A stretch of 64,000 nt of DNA from Paraburkholderia kururiensis (GTDB lineage: Bacteria > Pseudomonadota > Gammaproteobacteria > Burkholderiales > Burkholderiaceae), in NCBI RefSeq assembly GCF_034424375.1, contig NZ_CP139965.1, positions 3,844,001 through 3,908,000 of the forward strand, written 5' to 3'. This document shows positions 47,209 to 53,882 of the stretch, piece by piece. The translations under genes and the position numbers were made by a program. Position 1 is the stretch's first letter, and each line of letters begins with the position of its first letter. The notes under the pieces are model-generated. The model searched no databases and had not been told where the DNA came from. It saw only the letters and a program-made list of their open reading frames with translations.

Positions 47209-48186
47209 GTGTATAGCCTGACAAACCGCCCGAACGATGGCGGCCAATTCGTCAATTTGTGGGAGCTGTTGAAGCAAATCGAGCAAGCGGAAATGGCATA
47301 CATCGACGGTGCAGCGCACTGCCTGCTCGCTTTTCTGAACGGTGAGCCGGCAGGCCTTGACCACGTGCGATGCCGCAACGAGTCGGGGATTCTGCTCCCT
47401 ATCGATACCGATACCCGGCTACGTTTGTTGAAGCAACTCAATCTCGTCGCAAGCCACTGCACACTTTTTGATGCTGATGGAATGCCGAACGATAGCGCAC
47501 AGCCCGCCTTCGAGCAGTTCATCTTCTATACAGCCGAAATCTACCCGCGGCTGGCTTCCCACGATATTGCGGTTTCTCTGCCCGGCGACAGCGGCTCGGA
47601 CGAGCGCCTCTTCCCGAATGGCAAGCGCATCCCCGGCTGGATATTGGCCTACGACCATCAGCCCTGGGTTTCGGGTGACCGGGCGATAAAAATTCTCATG
47701 GCCCACCTAAGCGATGCCAAGCTCATGCTGCCCAAGTACGAAGACATGTACTGGACATGGGAAACCGCGCTCTCCGATGCCATTGCACGTACAGCCATTT
47801 CCGTGACAACGATTTCCGGCAAGCAGATGCTTTCGCACATCGACATCAGCGCCTGGTGCAAGCAGCACGGCTATGCGTGGCCTCTCGAAGCGCCCGCCAA
47901 CGCCCCGGTCGAGACCGCCCCTGTCGGGACTGGTGCAGAGGATTCGCAGTCGTCGGAACCAAGTGCCACGCCCCGACCATTGCAGCAACAGGTTTTCCAG
48001 GAACAGGAAATCCTGCGGGTTCTGGCGGAATTCGGACACGACCCACTGAACTTGCCCAAATCCCCTGCCGGGCAGCCAGGCGTCAAGGCCGAGGTTCGCA
48101 AGAAGCTGAACTGGCAAGGCTCCACGACGTTCGACAAGGCATGGGAGCGATTGAGACGTAACAAGGAACTCGCCGACGCCCGGTAG
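47209..48186 (+). CDS. Island protein of unknown function, divergent from hsdM
   Basis: I do not recognise this 325-residue protein. It starts at a GTG after AGGGAAAT. Residues 1-215 form an acidic alpha/beta-looking region (FVNLWELLKQIEQAEMAYIDGAAHCLLAFL, GRKIPGWILAYDHQPWVSGDRAIKILM-like segments). A proline-rich linker (about 225-255) follows, then a C-terminal winged-helix-like segment, QEILRVLAEFGHDPLNLPKSPAGQPGVKAEVRKKLNW...FDKAWERLRRNKEL. The C terminus suggests DNA binding. It shares a regulatory region with hsdM, so regulation of, or by, the restriction system is possible. Nothing supports a more specific role. Confidence 0.75.
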   Translation: MYSLTNRPNDGGQFVNLWELLKQIEQAEMAYIDGAAHCLLAFLNGEPAGLDHVRCRNESGILLPIDTDTRLRLLKQLNLVASHCTLFDADGMPNDSAQPAFEQFIFYTAEIYPRLASHDIAVSLPGDSGSDERLFPNGKRIPGWILAYDHQPWVSGDRAIKILMAHLSDAKLMLPKYEDMYWTWETALSDAIARTAISVTTISGKQMLSHIDISAWCKQHGYAWPLEAPANAPVETAPVGTGAEDSQSSEPSATPRPLQQQVFQEQEILRVLAEFGHDPLNLPKSPAGQPGVKAEVRKKLNWQGSTTFDKAWERLRRNKELADAR

Positions 48187-48194
48187 CCTCCCCC

Positions 48195-48227
48195 GTGCCC
48201 CGTCCCCCAAGTTGGGGGAGCGGGGCA
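48195..48227 (+). terminator. GC-rich hairpin after the unknown gene
   Basis: GTGCCCCG-TCCCCCAA pairs with TTGGGGGA-GCGGGGCAC, about 16 bp with a single bulged base and almost no loop. It follows nine bases after the stop codon. No T run follows. Confidence 0.55.
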
Positions 48228-48263
48228 CGCTTGTGGGGGACGGTATAGGGGTAAATCTAATGC

Positions 48264-48303
48264 GTATCACCCCAACGAAACGCCGAACGGCGAAAGGTGA
48301 TAC
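48264..48303 (+). promoter_or_regulatory. Hairpin that can mask the ribosome-binding site of the AlpA-like gene
   Basis: GTATCACC (48264-48271) pairs with GGTGATAC (48296-48303), enclosing a second small stem CGCC/GGCG. The AAGG ribosome-binding sequence at about 48294-48297 overlaps the right arm, two to ten bases before the ATG at 48306. The structure could be an operator dyad or an RNA hairpin that limits translation. Confidence 0.55.
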
Positions 48304-48305
48304 AG

Positions 48306-48521
48306 ATGAACGTCAATCAGTCCCCGGCAATGTTTGCCGTCCGCCCCTTCCTCACGACCGAGGAACTGGCCACGCTGATGTGCGTGCGCCCGCAGTCCAT
48401 CCGCAAGCGCTACATGGAAACCGGCAGCTATCACGGCGTGCGCCCGACGAAGCTCCCGAATCGCTTCCTCGCGTGGCCGAACAATGCCGTTCAACAGCTC
48501 ATGGGCGAGGTGGCAGCATGA
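48306..48521 (+). CDS. AlpA-like/excisionase-type small HTH protein
   Basis: The 71-residue protein is a single MerR/AlpA-like winged helix: VRPFLTTEELATLMCVRPQSIRKRYMETGSY, then KLPNRFLAWPNNAVQQLMGE. Proteins of this shape act as excisionases or as activators of integrase genes in P4-like elements. A GTG nine bases upstream is an alternative start. Its stop overlaps the RepA-like start (ATGA), so the two are translationally coupled. Confidence 0.82.
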   Translation: MNVNQSPAMFAVRPFLTTEELATLMCVRPQSIRKRYMETGSYHGVRPTKLPNRFLAWPNNAVQQLMGEVAA

Positions 48522-49660
48522 ATCTCGTCACGTCCATCGCACAACGCCCGGCAAACACGAATCCGCTGCCGGCTCCTGCAAACGCCCGCGCCTCCGTAAG
48601 CGACGGGGTGCTTACGGTCAGCGCTGCATCGCTGTCTCCGCTGCCCGTCAAGTGGCTCTGGAATGGCTATCTGGCCCAAGGCAAGGTGTCCCTCCTGGCA
48701 GGCGAGCCGGGCACTGGTAAAACGACTCTCGCCATGTCTATGGCCGCGATTGTTTCGCGCGGTGGAGAATGGCCCGACGGTACCGTAGTAGAGTCGGGCA
48801 ACGTCCTCATCTGGTCGGGCGAAGACGACCCGCAAGACACGCTGGCCCCCCGGCTGATGTCTGCTGGTGCAGACCTGAACCGAATCCATTTCGTCACAGC
48901 TACCCGTGTCGAAGGCAAGGTACGTCCCTTCGACCCAGCTCAGCACATGTCTGAACTTAAGGAAGCGTGCGAACAAATCGGCAATGTCCGGCTGATAATC
49001 CTCGACCCCATCGTGTCCGCCGTCTCGGGTGACAGTCACAAGAACACGGAAACTCGTCGCGCGCTGCAACCCGTCGTCGAACTGGCCATGAGCATCGGTG
49101 CTGCACTGCTCGGCATCACGCACTTCAACAAGGGCAAGCAAGGTACCAATCCCGCAATGTGGCTCAACGGCTCGGTCGCTTTCACTGCGGTAGCACGCGT
49201 CGTCATGATTGCAGCCAAGGTGAAACGCGACGGCAGCGAGGACGTTCGTGTTTTCGCACGCGCCAAATCGAACATCGGCCCTGACGGCGATGGCTTCGAG
49301 TATCAAATCGAGCAGTCTGAACCCAAGCCAGGCATTCCGACGTCCTGCATCGCATGGGGCGAACAGCTCACCGGCTCTGCACACGACCTGCTCGCCAGCA
49401 AGGGGGGCGACGGTGCGCGCGGCGGCGGCGCAGCGAATTCCGCACGCGAATTCCTGAGCAATCTGCTCAACGGTGGCGACCTTCCGGCCAAGACCGTCGA
49501 AGCCGAAGCGGAAAGCGCCGGCATCGCTCTGCGCACCCTGCGGCGCGCGTCGGACGCTATGCGCGTCGAAAAGTACAAGGGTAAAGACGGCAAGTGGTAC
49601 TGGAGCCTGTCCGAGTCGGCCAACATGGCCAACATGCTTCACGCAGCCAATGAGGCGTGA
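48518..49660 (+). CDS. RepA-like AAA ATPase (DnaB/KaiC-type helicase fold)
   Basis: The 380-residue protein has a RecA-type ATPase: Walker A GEPGTGKTT (62-70), Walker B IILDPI and an arginine-finger region in SVAFTAVARVV. A C-terminal winged-helix segment follows (SAREFLSNLLNGGDLPAKTVEAEAESAGIALRTLRRA). This matches the AAA_25/RepA-like helicases of plasmids and integrative elements. It may support replication of the excised circular form. The ATG is fixed by overlap with the upstream HTH gene. Confidence 0.88.
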   Translation: MNLVTSIAQRPANTNPLPAPANARASVSDGVLTVSAASLSPLPVKWLWNGYLAQGKVSLLAGEPGTGKTTLAMSMAAIVSRGGEWPDGTVVESGNVLIWSGEDDPQDTLAPRLMSAGADLNRIHFVTATRVEGKVRPFDPAQHMSELKEACEQIGNVRLIILDPIVSAVSGDSHKNTETRRALQPVVELAMSIGAALLGITHFNKGKQGTNPAMWLNGSVAFTAVARVVMIAAKVKRDGSEDVRVFARAKSNIGPDGDGFEYQIEQSEPKPGIPTSCIAWGEQLTGSAHDLLASKGGDGARGGGAANSAREFLSNLLNGGDLPAKTVEAEAESAGIALRTLRRASDAMRVEKYKGKDGKWYWSLSESANMANMLHAANEA

Positions 49661-50048
49661 AGACAACCGCCGAGCCGGAAACTGACCGGACTGGGCGGTT
49701 GCTGCGGCCGTATAACCGCGCCGTGGCCTCATCCTCTTTGGCCCGCAGCGGATTTGCACCTCGATACCACAATTACAGCCCCGTCCTACCCGTAACGCGT
49801 GATGGCCAGAAGCGCGCTGCATCACGCGGCCGCGCTTGATTGGCGCAGACAGTCATAGGGCTACTGCACGTCCAGTCCAGCCTGCTGGCGTGAATACCTG
49901 CACCCAGGCCGCCGATTTGTGGCGACCTGATATTACCGAAACGCGTTTCCCACGAAACCGTATAGCGCATCAATAGCCCATGTTGCGTATCTTTTGCACC
50001 ATTCCTGGCAAGCCGGTTTTCATAGAATCCCTGTGACAGCATGCTATT
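49661..50048. other. Convergent intergenic region
   Basis: This 388-base stretch lies between the RepA-like gene (rightward) and the MobC-like gene (leftward). No open frame is convincing and no strong terminator is visible. It is moderately AT-rich near 49900-50040. Confidence 0.4.
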
Positions 50049-50843
50049 TCACTGAAACGCGATGTCCGTGAAATGGTACGTGTCATCCACGAAGATTATC
50101 AGGCGCTTTAGCAATTCCGCCGACCAGCCGGATTTCTCCAGCTCGCGCACAAGACGAAGACGGAATGCCGGCGTGCAGATGAAGATGACTCTCGCCCAAT
50201 GCAACCCGTCGAGCAATACCGGGCCATCTGCCCGATTGGCGTCCTCATGGACGGCGTTCAGGAATGTGTGCAGCTTGGCCCTGTCGCTGGCTCTACGGCG
50301 TGACTTCTCGACCTCCACCCACCAGACGCGCCCATCCGCTTGCAGCAGCACGTCGGGTTTCTTGTCTGCGATGCCTTGCTCGCCACCGAGCCATTTCCCG
50401 ACTGCGATTTCGCGTTCGGTCGAGACGCGGAATCCGGCCACGATACTGGCGAGCGCAACGTCGTTCGCAATGCTCCGATGGCGGAACTGTGCCGAACTGA
50501 AGCGCCGCACCAAGTCCTTTCCAGACACAGCCGGCACGCCGAGTTGCACGAGTCGGCGCGCGCCGGCTTCAGCAAGCGCGTAAACCAAGCTGCCGTCAGG
50601 TGCGCGTGCCCGCAGCACCTGATGCGCCAGATACAGCCGGCGCAGTGTGCGTTGCGCCATCAGCCGGGCCGATGTACTCGGCATCAGCGGCCGCATGTCC
50701 GGCTCCCCTACCGGCTTGCGCAGCCAGGGTTGCCAGAGCAGCGCCCCAAGCGATTTCGTCGGCAGCCAGCCGAAGCGATTGAGCGCTCGCAGCACGCGCA
50801 CCTCGTTCTGGCTAGCCGTAATCCGGCCATCCGGCGCTGTCAC
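50049..50843 (-). CDS. Replication-relaxation/MobC-like protein with nuclease-like motif
   Basis: The 264-residue protein starts at a GTG. Its N-terminal half is a winged helix (NEVRVLRALNRFGWLPTKSLGALL, ARLMAQRTLRRLYLAHQVLRAR, YALAEAGARRLVQLG). The C-terminal half has a PD-(D/E)xK-like core, D164 in KKPDVLLQ with E177 and E179-K180 in WWVEVEKSRRR, and ends in strands and helices. This layout is that of the replication-relaxation family found on plasmids and integrative elements. A role in mobilisation or replication is inferred. A perfect 12-bp hairpin lies 55 bases upstream. Confidence 0.72.
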   Translation of the reverse strand: MTAPDGRITASQNEVRVLRALNRFGWLPTKSLGALLWQPWLRKPVGEPDMRPLMPSTSARLMAQRTLRRLYLAHQVLRARAPDGSLVYALAEAGARRLVQLGVPAVSGKDLVRRFSSAQFRHRSIANDVALASIVAGFRVSTEREIAVGKWLGGEQGIADKKPDVLLQADGRVWWVEVEKSRRRASDRAKLHTFLNAVHEDANRADGPVLLDGLHWARVIFICTPAFRLRLVRELEKSGWSAELLKRLIIFVDDTYHFTDIAFQ

Positions 50844-50897
50844 GGGTATGTCTCCGATGGTTTCAACATATCCGTATAGCGCGTGACCGCCCGTATG

Positions 50898-50929
50898 TCC
50901 CCCTGTATGCCCGGGGTCATACAGGGGGA
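50898..50929 (-). promoter_or_regulatory. Perfect 12-bp hairpin upstream of the MobC-like gene
   Basis: TCCCCCTGTATG (50898-50909) and its exact complement (50918-50929) enclose eight bases. It lies 55 bases upstream of the GTG at 50843, so it could be an operator or a leader-RNA attenuator. It has no T run. Confidence 0.6.
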
Positions 50930-51029
50930 ACGAAGCCGCTTTCGCGGCAGGGCCACCATCCCCTTACGCGCCCTGTACGGTCGCACGGGGATTCGTCGGG
51001 CTGGACGCCCGCCGTGTCCTTAAAACCAG

Positions 51030-51146
51030 CGCCCCACGCTGCGCGCGGGCAAGGTACTCATCCGTCTGCGCTGGACGCTCCGCCGGCTCCGGCTGGTGGC
51101 CTACGGTCGATGACCTGACTACCTTGCCCGCGCGCAGCGTGGGGCG
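51030..51146. repeat. 27-bp perfect inverted repeat with 63-base centre
   Basis: Arms 51030-51056 and 51120-51146 are exact complements (27 of 27). After one mismatch three more pairs are possible, leaving about 55 bases in the loop. The stem is very GC-rich. There is no open frame, no flanking target duplication and no T run, so it fits neither an insertion sequence nor a terminator. It may be a replication or transfer origin, or part of a structured RNA. Confidence 0.9.
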
Positions 51147-51189
51147 GGGCTTCGCCCCCAAATCATTACCGGTCACTGGGGTGCCCTCT

Positions 51190-51730
51190 GCACGTTGGGA
51201 CGCGCAGCAATGATTCGGCTCCCCCGGCGCGCACTTGACCCGCGTGGGCGCGAGTGCAATTGCGTGTGCTGCGGCTGGGCGCCTTGCCCCACATCGCGAT
51301 GCGATGCGGCTCCCCTACGTAGCCGGCCCATTGGCCGACCACTGCGCGCCTCCGGCTTGCGGGTCACGCACGCTGCGCGTGCAAAGGTCGCGTGCGCGCG
51401 TGTCCACTGGCCCCGTTCGCCCGCGACGCCGGTGCTGTCGCGACGGCTGCCTGCCGCCGTTCTTCCCTGCTTCTTAGCCCAAACGGATGACTGTACGCCA
51501 GGCGTGCCGCCGTACAAGGTTGAACGCTACGCGCACGCTCCTCACCCGGTTCCTTCGGACTGCGGCTTCCGGACGTGACCTTGCACGTCGTCCCTGTTGC
51601 CTGTCGTCGCAGTGCATCAGGGCGAAGCAGAGGGAAGAACGGCGGCAGGCAAAGCGCCACCCCACGCCGGCACCGGGAACGGTTCGGGGGCTCTGCATCA
51701 GGAACCCGGTCAGCTTTTGGGAGGCGAACA
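51190..51730 (+). ncRNA. Candidate large structured non-coding RNA or structured DNA region
   Basis: The region has many nested inverted repeats. The main one pairs 51448-51473 with 51624-51651: 19 bp perfect, then a 2-base bulge, then 7 bp, enclosing 150 bases. Inside it, TGTACG/CGTACA (51492-51497, 51511-51516) forms a stem. Outside it lie CGCGAC/GTCGCG (51422-51427, 51437-51442), GCACG/CGTGC (51368-51372, 51378-51382) and CGCAGCA/TGCTGCG (51203-51209, 51267-51273). ACCGGG/CCCGGT stands near 51672-51709. Open frames across it are arginine/proline-rich and start and stop irregularly, with no recognisable domain. Strand is assigned by the downstream gene only. Confidence 0.4.
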
Positions 51731-51732
51731 CC

Positions 51733-52140
51733 ATGCAGGACAACACAAACAACCCCGACGACGTTTTCGGCAAAACGATTTCGACTTACACCCGCGCTCA
51801 GGCGATTGCTGATGGCGTGCTGGTCGATGTAAGCGCTATGGCGCGAGAAGCCGGTTTTCGTATCCCGGTTGCGCTGACATCAGCCGTATGGGCGGATTGC
51901 GTGGCATGGACCGACGCCGACAGCGGAAGAGGTGAAAGCGGTCGGCTTTGGGATGTGCTCTGGATGGGTGCCCTAGCGGCAAAACGCGCACGTGGGACGC
52001 AGCGTATTGCATTCGAGCTGAACCGCGTTCCGCGCGACGGCCGTACTACACAGCCTCGCCCCGTCGTGCTGAACCTGCACATCGGCCCCGGCGACAACGC
52101 CGAGCCAGTTATCACGATTCTGATGCCCAACGAAGACTGA
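51733..52140 (+). CDS. DUF6573-family protein
   Basis: The 135-residue acidic protein (DDVFGKTISTYTRAQAIADGVLVDVSAMAREAGFRIPVALTSAVWADCVAW, then GRLWDVLWMGALAAKR, then KLHIGPGDNAEPVITIL-type ending) matches DUF6573, which is found mostly on plasmids and integrative elements. Function is unknown. GGGAGGCG precedes the ATG at 51733. It directly follows the structured region and precedes a 46-codon ORF. Confidence 0.85.
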   Translation: MQDNTNNPDDVFGKTISTYTRAQAIADGVLVDVSAMAREAGFRIPVALTSAVWADCVAWTDADSGRGESGRLWDVLWMGALAAKRARGTQRIAFELNRVPRDGRTTQPRPVVLNLHIGPGDNAEPVITILMPNED

Positions 52141-52201
52141 GTTTCCTCTGCCTCGCCGATGACGGCGGGGCGTTTTCCAACCGCTCAACAAGGAGAGCGC
52201 T

Positions 52202-52342
52202 ATGACTTATCACATCAACCCAGCAACCGGCTTGCCGATGACCGGCGACGATTACTCTGGCGTAGACGTTGGAGGGAACCCATACGGCGCGCAGCTCGAC
52301 TCGCGCCAGCCCTGGTCAGCGCCCTTTTGGGATGTCATGTAA
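52202..52342 (+). CDS. Small ORF at the right end of the island
   Basis: This is a 46-codon frame, MTYHINPATGLPMTGDD..., ending PWSAPFWDVM. It follows the DUF6573 gene by 61 bases, is preceded by a strong AAGGAGAG site at proper spacing, and is followed by a terminator. The asparagine/glycine/aspartate composition is protein-like and the ribosome-binding site is among the best in the island. It has no recognisable domain. Confidence 0.6.
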   Translation: MTYHINPATGLPMTGDDYSGVDVGGNPYGAQLDSRQPWSAPFWDVM

Positions 52343-52375
52343 CCGAAACGACGTTGACCGGGATTGAGGAAATCC

Positions 52376-52395
52376 GGTTACACAGCGGTTACATG
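52376..52395. repeat. Right sub-terminal copy of the GGTTACA repeat
   Basis: GGTTACACAGCGGTTACATG differs at one base from 38736-38755 near the left end and lies in the same orientation. An inverted CATGTAACC is at 52336-52344. It is probably an arm-type or accessory-protein site for recombination. Confidence 0.7.
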
Positions 52396-52408
52396 AGCCG
52401 CAGAAATG

Positions 52409-52450
52409 AACAAGGGGTTACAAGAAAAATCTCGTAACCCCTTGTTTTAT
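52409..52450 (+). terminator. Terminator at the right end of the island
   Basis: A 13-bp perfect stem, AACAAGGGGTTAC (52409-52421) with 52434-52446, around 12 bases, is followed by TTTT. It ends the rightward DUF6573/small-ORF transcript just before the attachment site and prevents read-through into tRNA-Thr from its 3' side. Confidence 0.88.
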
Positions 52451-52451
52451 A

Positions 52452-52527
<76 letters not shown>

Positions 52528-52546
52528 GTAAGACCGCGATTCTACT

Positions 52547-53065
52547 TCATTTCACGACCTTGAGGTGTCCGCGGCCGCCCTTCCCGCCGTCGTCGCCGTT
52601 GTTGGGCCCCGGGCCTTCTCCAGTTTCGGCGACATCCGGATCGCGTGCCTCAACGCCTGCGGCCGCACCTTGCTCGCCATTGCCGGCCGGGACTTCGTCC
52701 AGCACATCCTCTTCCTCGGACGAGAGCACGGCGTCGGCGGCGCCGCCAGCCGGTGCATCGACGGGAAACGCCATGCCCTGGCCGTTTTCACGTGCGTAGA
52801 TGGCCAGTACATTGGCCACCGGCACCTCGATCTTGTGCGACTTGCCGGAAAAACGCGCGTTGAATTCGATCAGGTCATTGCCCATCTGCAGTTGGCTCGT
52901 GGCCTGGAAGCTGATGTTCAACACGATCTCGTTGTCCCGCACGAACTGGCGCGGCACACGGGTGCGGTTATCGACGCGCACAGCGATATGCGGTGTGTAG
53001 CCGTTGTCGGTGCACCATTCGTACAGCGCCCGCAGCAGATAAGGCTTCGTGGAAGTCTCTTGCAT
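52547..53065 (-). CDS. sspB: ClpXP protease specificity-enhancing factor SspB
   Basis: The 172-residue protein has the SspB fold at residues 1-110 (STKPYLLRALYEWCTDNGYTPHIAVRVD, VLNISFQATSQLQMGNDLIEFNARFSGKSHKIEVPVANVLAIYARENGQGM). A long acidic glycine-rich linker follows, and the short C-terminal GRGHLKVVK tail docks on ClpX. It delivers ssrA-tagged proteins to ClpXP. It lies downstream of sspA on the same strand, the conserved order. Confidence 0.95.
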   Translation of the reverse strand: MQETSTKPYLLRALYEWCTDNGYTPHIAVRVDNRTRVPRQFVRDNEIVLNISFQATSQLQMGNDLIEFNARFSGKSHKIEVPVANVLAIYARENGQGMAFPVDAPAGGAADAVLSSEEEDVLDEVPAGNGEQGAAAGVEARDPDVAETGEGPGPNNGDDGGKGGRGHLKVVK

Positions 53066-53175
53066 CAACAATCCTTTTGCGAGGACAGCGGCAGCGCCCC
53101 GAATACCCGCTGGCCACATGGCAGCGGGCTGGCATTCGGCGGCGGCGTTGCCGCCCCTGCCGTCCCGCCGGTCAA

Positions 53176-53787
53176 TCAGCGGCGCATCACCTTTTCGGAA
53201 GGCGTCAGCGCTTCGATGTAGGCCGGACGGCTGAAAATGCGCTCCGCGTATTTCATGAGCGGCGCGGCGTTCTTCGAAAGCTCGATGCCGTAGTGGTCGA
53301 GGCGCCACAGCAGCGGAGCGATGGCCACGTCGAGCATCGAGAACTCTTCGCCCAGCATGTACTTGTTCTTCAGGAAGATCGGCGCGAGTTGCGTCAGGCG
53401 GTCGCGAATCGCGAGACGCGCCTTCTCGTGGTTCTTCTCCGCGGCCTTGCCCTTTTCGTTTTCGAGCGTGCCGACGTGCACGAACAGCTCTTTCTCGAAG
53501 TTCAGCAGGAACAGGCGCGCGCGTGCGCGCTGCACCGGGTCGGCCGGCATCAGTTGCGGGTGCGGGAAGCGCTCGTCGATGTACTCGTTGATGATGTTCG
53601 ACTCGTACAGAATCAGGTCCCGCTCCACGAGAATCGGCACCTGACCGTACGGATTCATCACGGCGATGTCCTCCGGCTTGTTGAACAGGTCGACATCGCG
53701 GATTTCGAAGTCCATGCCCTTTTCGAACAGCACCAGCCGGCAACGCTGGGAGAACGGGCAGGTAGTGCCGGAGTACAGAACCATCAT
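53176..53787 (-). CDS. sspA: Stringent starvation protein A (GST fold)
   Basis: The 203-residue protein has an N-terminal thioredoxin-like domain (MVLYSGTTCPFSQRCRLVLFEKGMDFEIRDVDL, GQVPILVERDLILYESNIINEYIDERFPHP) and a C-terminal helical GST domain. SspA binds RNA polymerase in stationary phase and lacks glutathione transferase activity. The PVLVERDLxLYESxIIxEYLDERFPHPxLxP pattern is diagnostic. It lies 95 bases after petC, as in related betaproteobacteria. Confidence 0.95.
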   Translation of the reverse strand: MMVLYSGTTCPFSQRCRLVLFEKGMDFEIRDVDLFNKPEDIAVMNPYGQVPILVERDLILYESNIINEYIDERFPHPQLMPADPVQRARARLFLLNFEKELFVHVGTLENEKGKAAEKNHEKARLAIRDRLTQLAPIFLKNKYMLGEEFSMLDVAIAPLLWRLDHYGIELSKNAAPLMKYAERIFSRPAYIEALTPSEKVMRR

Positions 53788-53882
53788 GATTTACGTTTCC
53801 TCAAAAAACTCAAAGGCCAGCGCCCGAAAAAACCGTCCAGCTGGTTTTTTCCTACGCCGGCCCCACGTCGGTCAGGACGTGA

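Larger units (their letters stand above)
38559..52451. mobile_element. 13.9-kb tRNA-Thr genomic island with type I restriction-modification
   Basis: The element is bounded by a perfect 49-bp repeat of the tRNA-Thr 3' half: a truncated copy at 38559-38607 and the copy inside the intact tRNA at 52452-52500. A tyrosine integrase lies just inside the left end. Cargo is a toxin-antitoxin pair, hsdMSR, an AlpA-like HTH/RepA-like ATPase pair, a MobC/replication-relaxation-like protein, a DUF6573 protein and a long structured non-coding region. No relaxase or mating-pair genes are present, so it is an integrative element that may be mobilised by others rather than a self-transmissible one. Codon use in its genes is less extreme in GC than in the flanking core. 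Confidence 0.93.

Noticed and set aside
51030..51146. Insertion sequence or MITE
   Set aside because: There is no transposase nearby and no direct duplication flanks the arms. The two-arm structure alone is not enough.
51173..51660. Two leftward frames (114 and 98 codons) in the structured island region
   Set aside because: They overlap each other in different frames, are arginine/serine-rich and without a domain, and cross the long-range stems. They look like spurious frames in non-coding sequence.
38559..52451. Self-transmissible conjugative element or prophage
   Set aside because: No relaxase, type IV coupling protein, mating-pair genes or phage structural genes are present; only the MobC-like protein hints at mobilisation.
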